Assembly: GCA_965240325.2 (NCBI GenBank)
Contig: OZ251237.1
Span: forward strand, 682,001 to 746,000
Length of the DNA stretch: 64,000 nucleotides
Direction: 5' to 3'
From: Rebecca billardiae RCC1528
Taxonomy: Eukaryota > Haptophyta
Shown: piece after piece, positions 46,052 to 56,410 of the stretch
How the letters are laid out: every line of letters begins with the position of its first letter
Position numbering within the stretch: the first letter of the stretch is position 1
Translations under genes and position numbers: made by a program
The notes under the pieces: generated by a model
What the model saw: only the letters and a program-made list of their open reading frames with translations
What the model was told of the DNA's origin: nothing
Database searches by the model: none

Positions 46052-47904
46052 CTACGCATCCGGCGTGAGGGCGGCACCATCTGCGGCGTCGTCGACGTTG
46101 CCCCCGCCCGCCGTTGCCTCGCCCTCCGTGCCGCTGTGCTCAGGCGAGCGGCGGAGATGCGGGATCAGTGGCGAGGTCCTGTGCCTGTACACGACGTAGC
46201 CCATCGAGGTGCCCGCCGCCTCCTCGGTCTGCGGGCGCACCACGCCTATCCTGTCGCCGTTCTTCAGCGTGACCGTCTTGTCGCGGCCGACAAACTCGCC
46301 GTTCACGTAAGTGCCGTTGGACGAGAGGTCAGTCAGCCGCGGCTGCAGCTGGGGCATCTGCCGTGACGAGCCTTCGGCGGGCTCCTGCGTGCGCCGGGGT
46401 GGTGGCAGCCGAGCCGCGCGCGGGGGTGAGGCGCGGCGCTGGCGCACGGCCTCTCCGCGCGCGCGCGCACGGCACGCGGCGCACGGCGCTCCCGCCGCGC
46501 TGCTCACCTCGTCGGCCGAAGACCAGATGCGACAGTGCAGCGACGACACGAACGGGTTGGAGAAGATGATATCGGCGCGACGCGACCGACCGATCGTGTA
46601 CTCGCGCTTGGGCTGCAGCGTCAGCGCCTCCTTCGTCAGCCGCCCTGCGTGCCGCGCGCGCGCAGATGCCCGGCGAGCGTTGGTCGTGCGAACGCGCGCG
46701 CGCGCGTACGCGCGCGTACGCGCGCGACAGCATGCGCGCTCGCGCAGAGCTGCAGGTGGGCAGTGCGCGCGGCCGCGCTCACCGTCTCGGCTGACGACGA
46801 CGAGCTCACCCAGCAGGTACTTGCGCGGCTCGACGCTGACGCTCGGCGTGGGCGGGTTCTCGTCCGTCTGGTATGCCATCGCCTCGCCGATCAGCGGCTT
46901 GAGGAAGTCGAGCTCGGCGCAGTCGGCAATGCGCTCGCGTACCGCGCTGAGCGAGTCAGCGTGCATGAGCGGCCATCTGACGTGCTGCGCGAGCCGGCGG
47001 AGCTGGGCGTGCTCGTCGGGCTGGCCCGCCGCCCAGCGCTGGACGACGTCCCACACGTCGTCCTCCTGCGCCGCGTCGCGCGGCGGGCGCGCGAGACGCG
47101 CACCGGCCGCGCGCATGAGCCCGGCCCGCGGCGCGCGCGCGCACGCGACGCGGCAGGTGGGGGCGCTGGGCCGCGCGCGCGCGCGCGCCGCACTTTGGTG
47201 CAGACCAGGGCACTTGACGAGACGGCCTCGAGCATGAGCTCGACGCTGAGCGAGGTGAAACTAGGGTTGCTCGACGCCACCGCCATGAAGTCGGTGCGCA
47301 GCACCTCCGCGCACTGCGCGCACAGCCGCTCGCACTCGAGCCAGCGGCCAAGCTCCCACCACTCGTGCAAGCTCTCGGGCCTCACGCACGACTCGAGGTA
47401 CGTGCAGCACTGGTCGCAGAGGGAGCGCACGTCGTAGAAGTCGCAGAGGGTGAAGAGCGCCGCCGCCGTCTCCCGATCCAGGTCGATCGGCTTGCCGTGC
47501 ACGTACCGCACGAGCAGCTCGAACGAGTCCGGGTCTGTGTCCTGAAGCGTCACGACGGACATGGCAGACTCCTGCATGTGCAGCCCGTCCGAGCCGATGA
47601 GCATGGCGGCGAGCGGGCGCGAGGCCGAGGCGATGAGCGATCGGACGCATCTGAAATCGCGCTCGCGCCCCTTATCGACCGCGCGGATGATCACCATCTC
47701 GTTGCTCACGTCGGCCGCGCTCGCATCGTCCGCGGCCGCAGCGCCGTCGTTGTCGAGCCGCGAGTGGAGCAGCGCGAGAGACGCCTGCAGCTCGGCGTAC
47801 GCGCGCACGGCGACACTCGGGTTCGTGCGCCTCCGCTTCGACTCGCGCGGGCCCACGCCGACCACGCCGGAGCCGGACGCGGACCGCTTCGGATTCCTTC
47901 GCAT
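46052..47904 (-). CDS. BTB-BACK-FHA domain protein
   Basis: Four exons: 47904-47194, 47065-46783, 46644-46508, 46357-46052 (introns 128, 138 and 150 nt; GTGCGG/GTGAGC donors, CAG acceptors), 478 aa. I start at MRRNPKRSASG; an upstream in-frame ATG (47952) is possible. A basic N-terminus (ESKRRRTN) precedes a BTB/POZ domain (RDFRCVRSLIASASRPLAAM, DSFELLVRYVHG, ALFTLCDFYDVRSLCDQC) and a BACK-like helical region (ERLCAQCAEVLRTDF, WDVVQRWAAG). A C-terminal FHA domain then shows all key motifs: YTIGRS, SSLHCRIW, DLSSNGTYVNG and NGDRIGVV. BTB-BACK proteins are often CUL3 adaptors, and FHA binds phosphothreonine. A phospho-dependent ubiquitin adaptor is a reasonable inference. Head-to-head with the Tubby gene. 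Confidence 0.82.
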
Positions 47905-48209
47905 CGGGCGTCGAGACCACCACCACCACCGTGCCCCACTGGCCAACCCCAAAAACCTGCACCGGTGGACACAGGCCTCCCGTGATGATCTTGACGCATC
48001 AAGATCCGGGGTGCCTCCGAGTCCGGGCCACTGCGTTTGACTTCGCCTCGGCCGTAGCGTATCGGGGAAATCATCAAGGCGTTTTGCGATAAAATCGCCT
48101 CGCGATTTTCAAAGCGGCCCTCAGCTGTGTAGTGAAAGCCCAGCCGCCCTGGGTGTTGAGAGCAGCCACAACTCCCGACCGCTCGCGGCCGGGGAGCTTG
48201 CGCACCGAG
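47905..48209. promoter_or_regulatory. Divergent promoter region, BTB-FHA / Tubby
   Basis: About 230-305 bp between the divergent starts, depending on the ATG chosen for Tubby (48132 or 48210). It holds GGCGTTTTGCGATAAAATCG-like AT-richer DNA at 48080-48110. No firm motif. Confidence 0.4.
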
Positions 48210-50156
48210 ATGGCGAGCGGCGGTGGCGATGAGGTGACGGCGATGGGCCGGATGAAGTTCGACAGGCCCAAGTCGGCCGCGATGCGCCCATCCTCCGCCT
48301 CCGGCGCCGCGCCGCAGCCCGATCCCAAGGGCGGCGCGGGCGCGGCGAAGCCGGCCATGCAGCCGCTCTACAACCTCAACAGGGGCGCAGAAAGCGGGGG
48401 TGCGTCGGGCATTCGGCAGCCTGTGGGTGGCGGTCGGCGTCCCTCCGCCGGCTCCCGCCCGCAGTCGGCGCGCGGCGTCCCCAGCTCGCGCATGAGCGCG
48501 CTGCAGGCCATGCGCGGCCAGGCGTACACGCCGGGCAGCGACGACGATGACGACGACGACGACGACGGCGCCGCCGTCATCGACTCGCCCCGCGACTCGC
48601 CCTCGAAGCAGGTGAGGCGCTTAGCGTCGGCTCGCTCGCTCGAGAACGCGCCCACCAACGGCGAGAACCAGCCGTACTCGCCCAACTACAACGGGCCGGC
48701 GAGTTCGCTCACCACGTCCAGCTCGACAGTGCTCACGCCGCGCGGCATGGCGGCGCGCAAGGCGGCCGGCCCGCTCTCTCTCGGCCCGCAGGAGCCCGAG
48801 CCGGCGGCGGCGCATGGCGCGGACGCGAACGTGACCGACGCGATGATCAACGCGCGACTCAAGAACGCGCGGCAGAAGATCCAGCTGCGCGAGGGCCCGG
48901 AGGACCCGTTCAGCGGCGGCGGCGGCGGCGGCGGCGCGGCGGAGGAGTTGGCTGAGGACGACGACGAGCCGCACGCGCGGGCGGAGCCGTCGGGCAGGGA
49001 GCAGCCGAGCGCGGAGGACCTGCACACGCCGAGGGGCGTGCCCTCCCTCAACCTGCAGCAGCTGCAGGAGCTGCAGGTCCGCGCGCTCGAGACGGACCAA
49101 CTCGCGTGGCTTACCCACGTCGTCCCGCGCGGCAAGATGGTGCAGTGCTTCATTAAGCGCGATAAGTCCGGGCTCGACATGCTCTACCCGCAGTACCGGT
49201 GCTACCTGCAGACGCCCGACGGCGAGCGGTTCATCATGGCGGCGCGCAAGCGCAAGAAGTCCAACTCGAACAACTACGTCATCTCGATGAACATGAAGGA
49301 CTTGGGCCGGTGCGCGCGGCGCGCGGTTCGCGGATACCCGGCCCGGCGCGCAGTGGCGAGCGCGCGGCGCGGCGCGTGCGCGCATGCCGCTGACCTCGCG
49401 GCGCGCGCCCGACGCGCGCGCGCGCGGCGTCACCGCAGGCACAGCGAGAACTGCATCGGCAAGCTGCGCTCCAACTTCATCGGCACCGAGTTCGTGCTCT
49501 ACGACGCGGGGTACAACCCGAAGAAGCTGCCGAAGGACGCACTGAACGGCAAGGACAAGGACGGGCGCGGCATCCGCAAGGAGCTGGGCGTGTGCATCAA
49601 CACGCAGAACGTCGTGGGCGCGCCCTCGCCGCGCAAGGTGCGCGGGCTGATCCCGCAGGTGGTGGACGACGCGCCGGCGGTGCGTAGCAGCGCGCGCGCG
49701 CGCCCTCCGCTCCACGCCCTTGCAGCGCTCCGGCCCTCCGCTGCCCCAGGCCGCCGGCTGCTCACGCGCACGGCGGCGCGCGCGCGGCCCCGCTCTGCCG
49801 GCCTCATTGTGCTTGCGCGCGCGCAGGCGTACATGCCGACGACGGAGGAGCAGACCATCCTCGCGCGCGAGGGGAGCGGCAGGCTCGGCAACGAGTTCGT
49901 CGCGATGGCCTCCAAGCAGCCGCGGTACAACAACACCACAGGCAAGTACTCGCTCAACTTTAACGGGCGCGTCAAAATGGCCTCGGTCAAAAACGTGCAG
50001 CTCGTGTATCAGGGCCAGGAGGAGGTGCTGCTGCAGTTCGGCAAGACGGGGAAGAACGACTTCATCCTCGACTTCCAGTACCCGTTCACGCCGATGCAGG
50101 CGTTCGCGTTCGGCCTGACCAGCCTCGCGTACAAGCTGGCCAACGAGGGCGGCTGA
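48210..50156 (+). CDS. Tubby-like protein
   Basis: Three exons: 48210-49309, 49439-49679, 49827-50156 (introns 129 and 147 nt, GTGCGC and GTGCGT donors), 556 aa; an in-frame ATG at 48132 would add 26 residues. The N-terminal ~290 residues are disordered (GSDDDDDDDDDGA, poly-Gly, RRPSAGSRPQSARG). The Tubby domain follows: VQCFIKRDKSG, YLQTPDGERFIMAARKRKKS, NNYVISMN, then across the first splice DLGRHSENCIGKLRSNFIGT, FVLYDAGYNP, KYSLNFNGRVKMASVKNVQL and FILDFQYPFTPMQAFAFGLT. The KLRSNF..T and RKRKKSNSNNY motifs are invariant in the family and include the phosphoinositide-binding Lys/Arg positions. Tubby proteins bind PI(4,5)P2 and act in cilia trafficking or signalling. Both introns are multiples of three and stop-free, so an unspliced 674-codon frame exists. 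Confidence 0.9.
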   Translation: MASGGGDEVTAMGRMKFDRPKSAAMRPSSASGAAPQPDPKGGAGAAKPAMQPLYNLNRGAESGGASGIRQPVGGGRRPSAGSRPQSARGVPSSRMSALQAMRGQAYTPGSDDDDDDDDDGAAVIDSPRDSPSKQVRRLASARSLENAPTNGENQPYSPNYNGPASSLTTSSSTVLTPRGMAARKAAGPLSLGPQEPEPAAAHGADANVTDAMINARLKNARQKIQLREGPEDPFSGGGGGGGAAEELAEDDDEPHARAEPSGREQPSAEDLHTPRGVPSLNLQQLQELQVRALETDQLAWLTHVVPRGKMVQCFIKRDKSGLDMLYPQYRCYLQTPDGERFIMAARKRKKSNSNNYVISMNMKDLGRCARRAVRGYPARRAVASARRGACAHAADLAARARRARARRHRRHSENCIGKLRSNFIGTEFVLYDAGYNPKKLPKDALNGKDKDGRGIRKELGVCINTQNVVGAPSPRKVRGLIPQVVDDAPAVRSSARARPPLHALAALRPSAAPGRRLLTRTAARARPRSAGLIVLARAQAYMPTTEEQTILAREGSGRLGNEFVAMASKQPRYNNTTGKYSLNFNGRVKMASVKNVQLVYQGQEEVLLQFGKTGKNDFILDFQYPFTPMQAFAFGLTSLAYKLANEGG

Positions 50157-50677
50157 CAGCGGCGCCGCGGCCGCGGCAGCCGCTGCTGCAGCCGGCATGA
50201 GCCGGCATTGAACGCGCGGACTCGCGCTGCTGATATGAACGGCTGCGCACGCGCGCAACAGGCGAGTGGCTCTTCAAACGCCTGGCACCGCCGTCATCGG
50301 CGCTGCTCAGTGCTTGGTCTTCAGTCCAGCTCCGTCCGGCCCGCCGCGCTGTCCGCGGATCTGCTCCGCTGGGGCTGGGCCGGGCGCCAGCGCGATGCCG
50401 ACTGCGAGTCCGTGCGGGCCGAGGCCCGAGCCCGAGGTGCCGCACCCGGTCAATCACTTATCATGTCTCATGAGTCAGTGTCACTCAGCCTTAGAGCAGG
50501 CCTCATCAGTCAGGACTCAGGTGTGAGGGGAGCGTCCGGGACCCGGGCCCGGGGGGCCCCGGGCCCGGGGGGCCCCGCCCCCGGGGCCCGGGCCGCCGGG
50601 GCGTCGCCGGGGCCGGTGGGCCGGTGGGGTGCTTATTGTTAAATAGTACGGTATAGCTTATTGCTCATATATATTAA
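50157..50677. other. 3' flank of Tubby gene with GC-palindromic tract
   Basis: No gene. 50530-50625 is almost only G and C (repeated GGGCCCCGGGCCCGGGG), strongly self-complementary. 50640-50675 turns AT-rich before the R3 copy. Confidence 0.55.
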
Positions 50678-50944
50678 CGACGTGGTATGCAACGGGCAGG
50701 CGTCAGAGTCAGCAAGCTGTAGCAGCAGATCGAGCAGCAGAGACAAACACCAGGATCCGCAGCGCTCCTCGCCGTCGTCCCCCCCTCCGGGCCCTCGTAG
50801 TCGCCCATCAATCACTCGACACTCCATCGCCGAGCGGAAGCTCGACGCACCGTCTGGCGTCGACGCGCGCGCGCCACCGCGGTGGTCGCGGTGCCACGCG
50901 TCGTCAGCCGTCGTCTCGAAGTAGTTAGTCGTATGCAGCGCCCC
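50678..50944 (+). mobile_element. R3 element arm, truncated copy
   Basis: It starts CGACGTGGTATGCAACGGGC after TTAA (50674-50677), in the same orientation as 39262. It stops at GTATGCAGCGCC, followed by an (AT)n run and the T1 element at 50972, so the other arm is missing. The minus-strand frame AAYDDYFETTADDAW is broken here by a small insertion. Confidence 0.75.
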
Positions 50945-50971
50945 ATATATATATATATATATTGTAATTTT

Positions 50972-52659
50972 GCCAGGTTGCACGGAAAAATGACCGCCCG
51001 CGACTGACAGATGTTACATTCCCAGTGGACGCGACCTGTCCACCCGTCTTTCGGTACATGGCGCCGTCGCCGTGCGCCCGGAAGCGGCGCGCGCTCTCGC
51101 GCGCTGCACGATGCCCGCTGTTGCGGGTGCAGCGCGCCACTCCGCGCCTCGATCGGCCTCTTCCTGCTTGAGTAGCATGTACCGAAAGTCAACCACCCTT
51201 GAGCTCCAATCGCGACATCGCGCAGCCGCGCGGCACGTTCGCGCGGCATCTGAGTCACAGAGGGCAGCAGAGCAGGCCGTCTCAGCCTGGAAGAGTCCCA
51301 GGCCCGGTGTGAAGAGACGTAGCAATGCAAGGTGGATACGTGCCGTGCACGTCGCAGTCTGGCTGCACACGACGTTCGCAGCCTACGACTCGCGCGTGCG
51401 TGCTTGCGCTCGGCCACGTCCATTCATCAGCCGTGCGTGTATTGGATGGAGCGCGCGCGCGACTGGTCTTGCACATCACGTCGCGCAGCAACAGTCGCGG
51501 GAAGAGACACGCGACACTCATAGTATGCGACAACTTTGCAATGTTCATCCAGCGCGTGTTGGTGAGGTTCGAAAAGCTGGCGGCGGCTACCTCTCAACCG
51601 CTCGGTTGCACTTGATGGTGCATGCGCGCCGGCCGGAGCGCTGAAGTGTCAGAGTCGTGGCATGCTCGAGGCTCTTGGATGAGGAGACGGCCGCTACGCA
51701 GTCTATCTATGTCGTCAGCATGAAGAACGGCATCCACGCACGACGCCTCGCGAACGCACACCTGCTTCCGCGCTGTGACACGCATCGACAAGAACCGCTC
51801 AGCAGGCTGACGAGGCACCACGCCTCACTCACGCCCAAGAACAGCAGGGCGAGTGCTAAGAAGCGGGCGAAGGAAGCTGTCGCTCGCTGCGGCAAGGACG
51901 CTCTCACTGTATGAATGTCATTGAGCCCTACATAGCCTTCTTTGTCTCGCGTGAGCTCAGCATCAAGGGTGAGGCGCGAGGTGTTGCGCAGACGGTCGCA
52001 CAGGCTCACGTAGACAGCTCGATGGTGATGATCGAGAGCTTCTATCAAGTGTTCAGATGCAGAGCGCGTGCGTACACCGAGCAGGAGCTGACGACCTACA
52101 TGGTATCTATGCCACGCGTGGATCTCCCCGCCGGCCCACAAGTCGCTGACGACTTATTGTCGAACTCGAATGCTCGCGCGCGGCATTGCGGGCGAAGGCT
52201 GCACTCGGGCGACGAGCTCGGTCCGATCATGACGGTTTGCCATACTGCGCGTGGTGACGGGCGTTGGGCTCGAGACGGATGGCGCGGGCGGTGTGACGCA
52301 GATAGAGCTGGGCGTGTGCGCTCGCTCCGAGACGCGTCGAAGGGAGGACTGTCTCCAGCTGCCTGATGATCCTGGACGAGAGGGTGATGCTGCCGTGGCT
52401 GTTTGCCGTCTCACGCGACGTGTGATGGGATGATGACAGTCACTGCCGACGGCGAGGGGGTCCCGGCTGTGCTAGCTCAAGGGATGTAGCGCACGCGGAC
52501 AAGTCCTGACGACACGCGCATTCAGCTAGTCATGATGCGGGGCTGCATCGACACGCGAGGCGCGCGCCACCCACGAGCGGCGAGTGGGCGGGCGCCATCC
52601 TTCAGAGGCGCCGTCTCTCAGAAATGTAACACCAAGGACAGTTTCATGTGCAACCTGTC
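50972..52659. mobile_element. TIR DNA transposon family T1, copy 2 (inverted relative to copy 1)
   Basis: Left end GCCAGGTTGCACG (50972-50984), right end GTGCAACCTGTC (52648-52659). TTTT flanks both sides (50968-50971 and 52660-52663), a 4-bp target duplication. The first ~100 bp match the right end of copy 1 almost base for base, through TGTTACATT and ACCCGTCTTTCGGTACAT. The right end matches the left end of copy 1 (CCTTGGTGTTACATTTC). Length is 1,688 bp against 1,697 bp for copy 1. Interior frames (for example plus 51072-51644 and 51911-52366) are short and unrecognised, and corresponding stretches in copy 1 are diverged. Confidence 0.75.
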
Positions 52660-52663
52660 TTTT

Positions 52664-53003
52664 ATTATGGCCCGCGGTGCAGGGCGGAGCGCGCAGCGTG
52701 GAGCCCGCACCAGCGGGCCCGAACCACGTTTCAGCGGGCCCGAACCACGTTTCAAAAAGATCTTTGATCAAAGAAAAAAGGGACGGGGCGGTGTTTTCCA
52801 GAGTGGGGAGACCGAGTTTCGATTTTTTGAGACCTCCTAACAGATGGATTAGCGTCGAAAAAGGGCGCGTCCGCCGTCTTGAATAGTGAACAGAGGAATC
52901 AACGAAACCCACGCCCAAATGTGCCAGGCAGGGTAATTGTGGGTAGACTCTCGTTAATGTAGTGTGACCATAGTAAAATAATATGGCCTCGCCGCCGCAA
53001 GAT
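52664..53003 (-). repeat. R1 dispersed repeat, copy 2
   Basis: Inverted relative to the other copies. It begins ATTATGGCCCGCGGTGCAGG directly after the T1 element's TTTT, passes GATCAAAGAAAAAAGGGACG and ends near ATATGGCCTCGCCGCCGC. It shares the longer 5' part (CCTGCCTGGCACATTTGGGC, inverted) with the 58-kb copy. A short duplication (GCGGGCCCGAACCACGTTTC twice) occurs at 52716-52751. Confidence 0.7.
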
Positions 53004-53529
53004 GCCATCACTAGAACGACAGTTGATCAACATAATAGCAGTCCAACCAACTCCAATAGTGCGAGACATTCAGCAAGGCAAGGGCTGTATCGCCTCTTGA
53101 TTGGGTGATTGTGGGTACTCTCCTTCAGTCTATCATATCAGTACATTGGCTATTTGGCTCGCTAACGGCGTTGGGGGCATAAGGTCATTTTGGGTAATTG
53201 TGGGTATTATCATACCCAGTTGGGGGCCAGGGGGCGCGCGGCACGCGCTCGCTCCAAAAACGGGGCGAGCCCTCGATCGACCGCCAAACGGGGCGAGCCC
53301 TCGATCGACCGCCATCGGTGTGGACGACCGCGCGGAGCGCGCGCCGCGCGCGCGCCGCCCGCGCGCGCGGCCGCGTTTGCGGGCGCGCGCGGATTGTCGA
53401 ACGAAGGCTTCTGTCTGTCGGGCGTTGCGTCACTCGTGCGCCATGTCGTGCCATGTCGTGGCGTGCGCATGTGCGCACTCTCGGTGGGGTGGTGCGCGGG
53501 CGGCGGCGCTCTCCTGAATTCTACCCCGC
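53004..53529. other. Noncoding, with a 27-bp tandem duplication
   Basis: CGGGGCGAGCCCTCGATCGA occurs twice in tandem (53256-53312, period ~27 bp). TTGTGGGTA occurs near 53107 and 53198. No clear gene before the pseudogene region. Confidence 0.45.
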
Positions 53530-54355
53530 GCCCGTTTCGCTGTGCGTGCGCGCTGCGTCGCGCAGGCACGCGAGAGTACCTGCGGCTCCCGCGCGGCCGG
53601 ACGTGGACGGTCGCCCTGGCGCGCCGCTCGAGCATGCGCTCGCGTGTCTGCGTGGACTGGGTTATAGCGCGCGTGCCGCGCCTTCTTTTCTCGGTGCAGG
53701 CGCGCTGGCTGCAGGCCTTGGCCATCGACTACGCGGCGCGCACCCTAGCACTCCCTAGCAGCCAGCCGCGACGAGTTCGAGTCTGCGCGCGCAGATGGGC
53801 GGCGGCGCGCAGGCCGTGCACGCGCAGATACACGAGCACGTGCGCGTGAAGGCGCTGGGCGCCGAGCTGGCAAAGCGCGACGCCGAGCTCGACGCGTGCG
53901 CGCAGAGGCGCTGGGCGCCGAGCTGGCGAAGCGAGACGCCGAGCTCGACGCGCTGCGTCACGCGGCACGGATGCGCTGGGCGCGCGCGCTGCCCTTGTCC
54001 ACGCCCTGCAGCAGCTCGAGCAGGTGTGGACGGCCCTCGAAGCTACGGTGGGCGAGCGCGCGCCGCTCAGCCTGCCGCTGGCCGCCGCCATCCTCGAGGC
54101 CGACGCGGCGGAGCAGGCGGCGGGCGAGCACGGCGGCGCGGTGCGGAGCAGGGCACGCGTGCGCCTGGCGGCGGGCGCGACACGCCACTCGCTTCGTCCC
54201 ACCCCGAGCTCCGCTCGGTCTGCGCGTGGCTGCGCAGCGTGGGCGGGCAGCAGTGGCGCGCGCTCTCGCTATGCCGGCCCGAGGCGCGCCGGCTGAGCGA
54301 CCAGCGGCCCTTCGTCGAGCGCATGGCGCAGCGCGAGCACCTCAAGCAAGCAGGT
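53530..54355 (+). pseudogene. Decayed coiled-coil protein gene, copy A
   Basis: Protein-like segments lie in all three plus frames: about 53566-53750 (WVIARVPRLLFSVQARWLQA), 53795-53885 (MGGGAQAVHAQIHEHV), 53896-53972 (ALGAELAKRDAELDALRHAA), 53971-54150 (HALQQLEQVWTALEATVGE, PLAAAILEADAAEQAAGEH) and 54160-54355 (LASSHPELRSV, QRPFVERMAQREHLKQ). Compared with copy B on the minus strand at 57 kb, one base is missing near 53971 (GCGGCACGGATG versus GCGGCAACGGAC). A 54-bp segment (GAGCTGGC(A/G)AAGCG(C/A)GACGC) is tandemly duplicated at 53847-53957. Family unknown. Confidence 0.5.
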
Positions 54356-54666
54356 GCGCGCGCGCGCGCGCACGCGCCGGCCCGCGCCGCGCGGCGCCTC
54401 TCGCCCTGCACGCGCGCCGCCCCGCTTCCCCGCGCGGCCCGTCCGCGCCTCTCGCCCTGCGCGCGCGCCGCCCCGCTTCCCCGCGCGGCCCGTCCGCTGG
54501 TGTCCCGTGCCACCCTTGGCCGTCGGCGCGCCCATTCACGCGCCGCGAGTCCGACGGACGGGCGGTCTGACTCTCACTCACTCTCCGAGACGGTGCGGCC
54601 TGCCTGTCTGACTGCCAGGCAGACGCCAGACCGTGCGGATTGACGACGTCACGGTCTCATTCTCAA

Positions 54667-54943
54667 CCACTGCGCCGCGGGCCCCCAACTGCGTTGGTTC
54701 TACGGAAAAGGACCGCGGAACGCGGTCATATATTATTGATTTTTATTGATGAAACTGTAGTCTGCTAATCAAGTAGTCCTAAGACGATTAAAATATAGTC
54801 CGTGCCGCGCGTGCGGCGGCGGTATCATTATCAGCTCATACTGACTTACTCTTAGCGGATATCCCACTGCAACAGATATGACCGCGTTCCGCGGTCTTTT
54901 TCCGTAGAACGAACGTAGTTCGGGGCCCGCGGTGCACCCTCCG
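54667..54943. mobile_element. R2 inverted-repeat element (MITE-like)
   Basis: Arms of about 64 bp: 54667-54730 and 54880-54943, inverted copies of ATGACCGCGTTCCGCGGTCC and CCGTAGAACGAACGTAGTTC through GGGCCCGCGG. The 150-bp centre is AT-rich. Single diverged arms occur at 21588 and 60731. No coding capacity. Confidence 0.65.
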
Positions 54944-56395
54944 TCGGCTGCTGTCTCAGTCTGACATGTGTAAGTGTAACAGTTCGCCTGAGCTGCCACC
55001 GCCAACTCAGTCACTGCCGCCCACCGGGCCGGCGGGCCGATGAGTAGGGGGTCCAAGCCGCGGAATTAAAAATCGAAAATCGACTGCCCGATTTCGCGGT
55101 GACCATTTCCGAACATTGTTGCCTCGAATTGCGGCAGCACGGGCCGCGGCCGTTCAGAGCACGGTCGAGCCCGAGATCGGGCGAGTAGCACGCCTGGGCG
55201 GTGGACTTCATCGTCGCGTCGGCGCGGCGGAGCGCGCTCTGGCGTCAGAGGCGCGCGGGCGGGCGAGTCAGGGTGGCCACCATGACAGCGGTCGACCAAA
55301 TGATCGCTGGCAGCTCGCTCTCACCGGACATCTTGAACCTCACAGCCCCGCTCTGCGCGCCGTTCGAACTCTCATCCGGATGAGCGCGGACAACGCAGCC
55401 CCGCTTTCAGGTGAAGCGTGCACGCTGCGCGCTGGTTTACACCTGGTTTAGCTTGTCCATGATGAGCATGAATGACCCCCCGGCGCTCGGCCTGGTGCGT
55501 GCAGTGCTCACCTCCCCACGCGCTGCGCATGCACTCGCGCGATCGCTGGCCGCTCGTTCGCAAACGGGAGTGCGCGGCAGTCGTGGGTGGTAAGCAAGCT
55601 GGGCGACCCTGTGTACGTGCGGGGCCTGTCTTCCAGCTCACAGTAGTACCGCCAGAAGCTCCAGCTGGCACGCGTCGGCTTGTTTGTTGTGCCACTTGGC
55701 GTGCCGCTTGGCTGCATGCAGCAGCCGAGCTGCGCTGACGCGAAGAACGTGCACCTTGTCACGAACGTCAAGCTTGCTGCGGAGCAAACGCGCGCCGCCA
55801 AGCTCCGCTATGAGCGCTGCCACATCTGCACACCGTGTCTTCGTCTCGGGAGTGCCTGCGCCACTGTTGGCGGCCGTCTTGGAGCAGCGCGCGGACTGCA
55901 TGATGCTCGGGGCAGGAGTGCTGCTGGGCGCGGCAGTGGAGGCAGAGAGCTCAACGCTCGCCACCGAGCAGCTCGCAGAGTCAGAGGTAAGCTGGAGCAG
56001 CCTCGACTGCAAGCGCTGTAGCCGCAGCAGAGGTGGACCGGCGGCGGCCTCGCATGGGCTGGGGTACGACGAACGGCGACGGTGCCGGTGACACCTGAGT
56101 ACGGGCAAGGAAGCCGCCTGGCACATGGCGAGCTAGTCTGCGCACGCCAGCCTCGACGGCGGAGAGGACTCTCATGCCGGGATGGTGGCGGCATGTTCAG
56201 TGGCGGAGTTGGCCGTGTGCCGCAGCACGTGCAGCCCGCCACCGGCATCAGGCCCGCGTTCGCGGGCCGGCACTCACTGATGTGCTGAGTCCAGTGGCAT
56301 GAGCCGTCTCGGCGCCGCCGTACTCCGTATTCGGATGACCCAGCAAGTAGTGAGCAAGGTACCCATGTATAGGCACTCACTTGAATAAATATGGC
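54944..56395. other. No confident gene
   Basis: Several frames of 60-190 codons overlap here. The minus frame 55638-56126 has a protein-like end (CADVAALIAELGGARLL, LHAAKRHAKWHN) and another minus frame, 55508-55801, includes SFWRYYCELEDRPRTYTG. They may be parts of one broken reading frame, but I recognise no domain. Confidence 0.4.
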
Positions 56396-56410
56396 AAAAT
56401 TAACCGCATT

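Noticed and set aside
48210-50156. Tubby gene as a single 674-codon exon
   Set aside because: The frame stays open, but 49310-49438 and 49680-49826 encode Arg/Ala low complexity that breaks the conserved Tubby domain and have GT..AG ends, so they are introns.
53198-53758. 186-codon plus ORF
   Set aside because: It starts in noncoding DNA, crosses a 27-bp tandem duplication, and is Arg/Ala-rich. The protein-like reading in this region is in another frame and belongs to the decayed gene.
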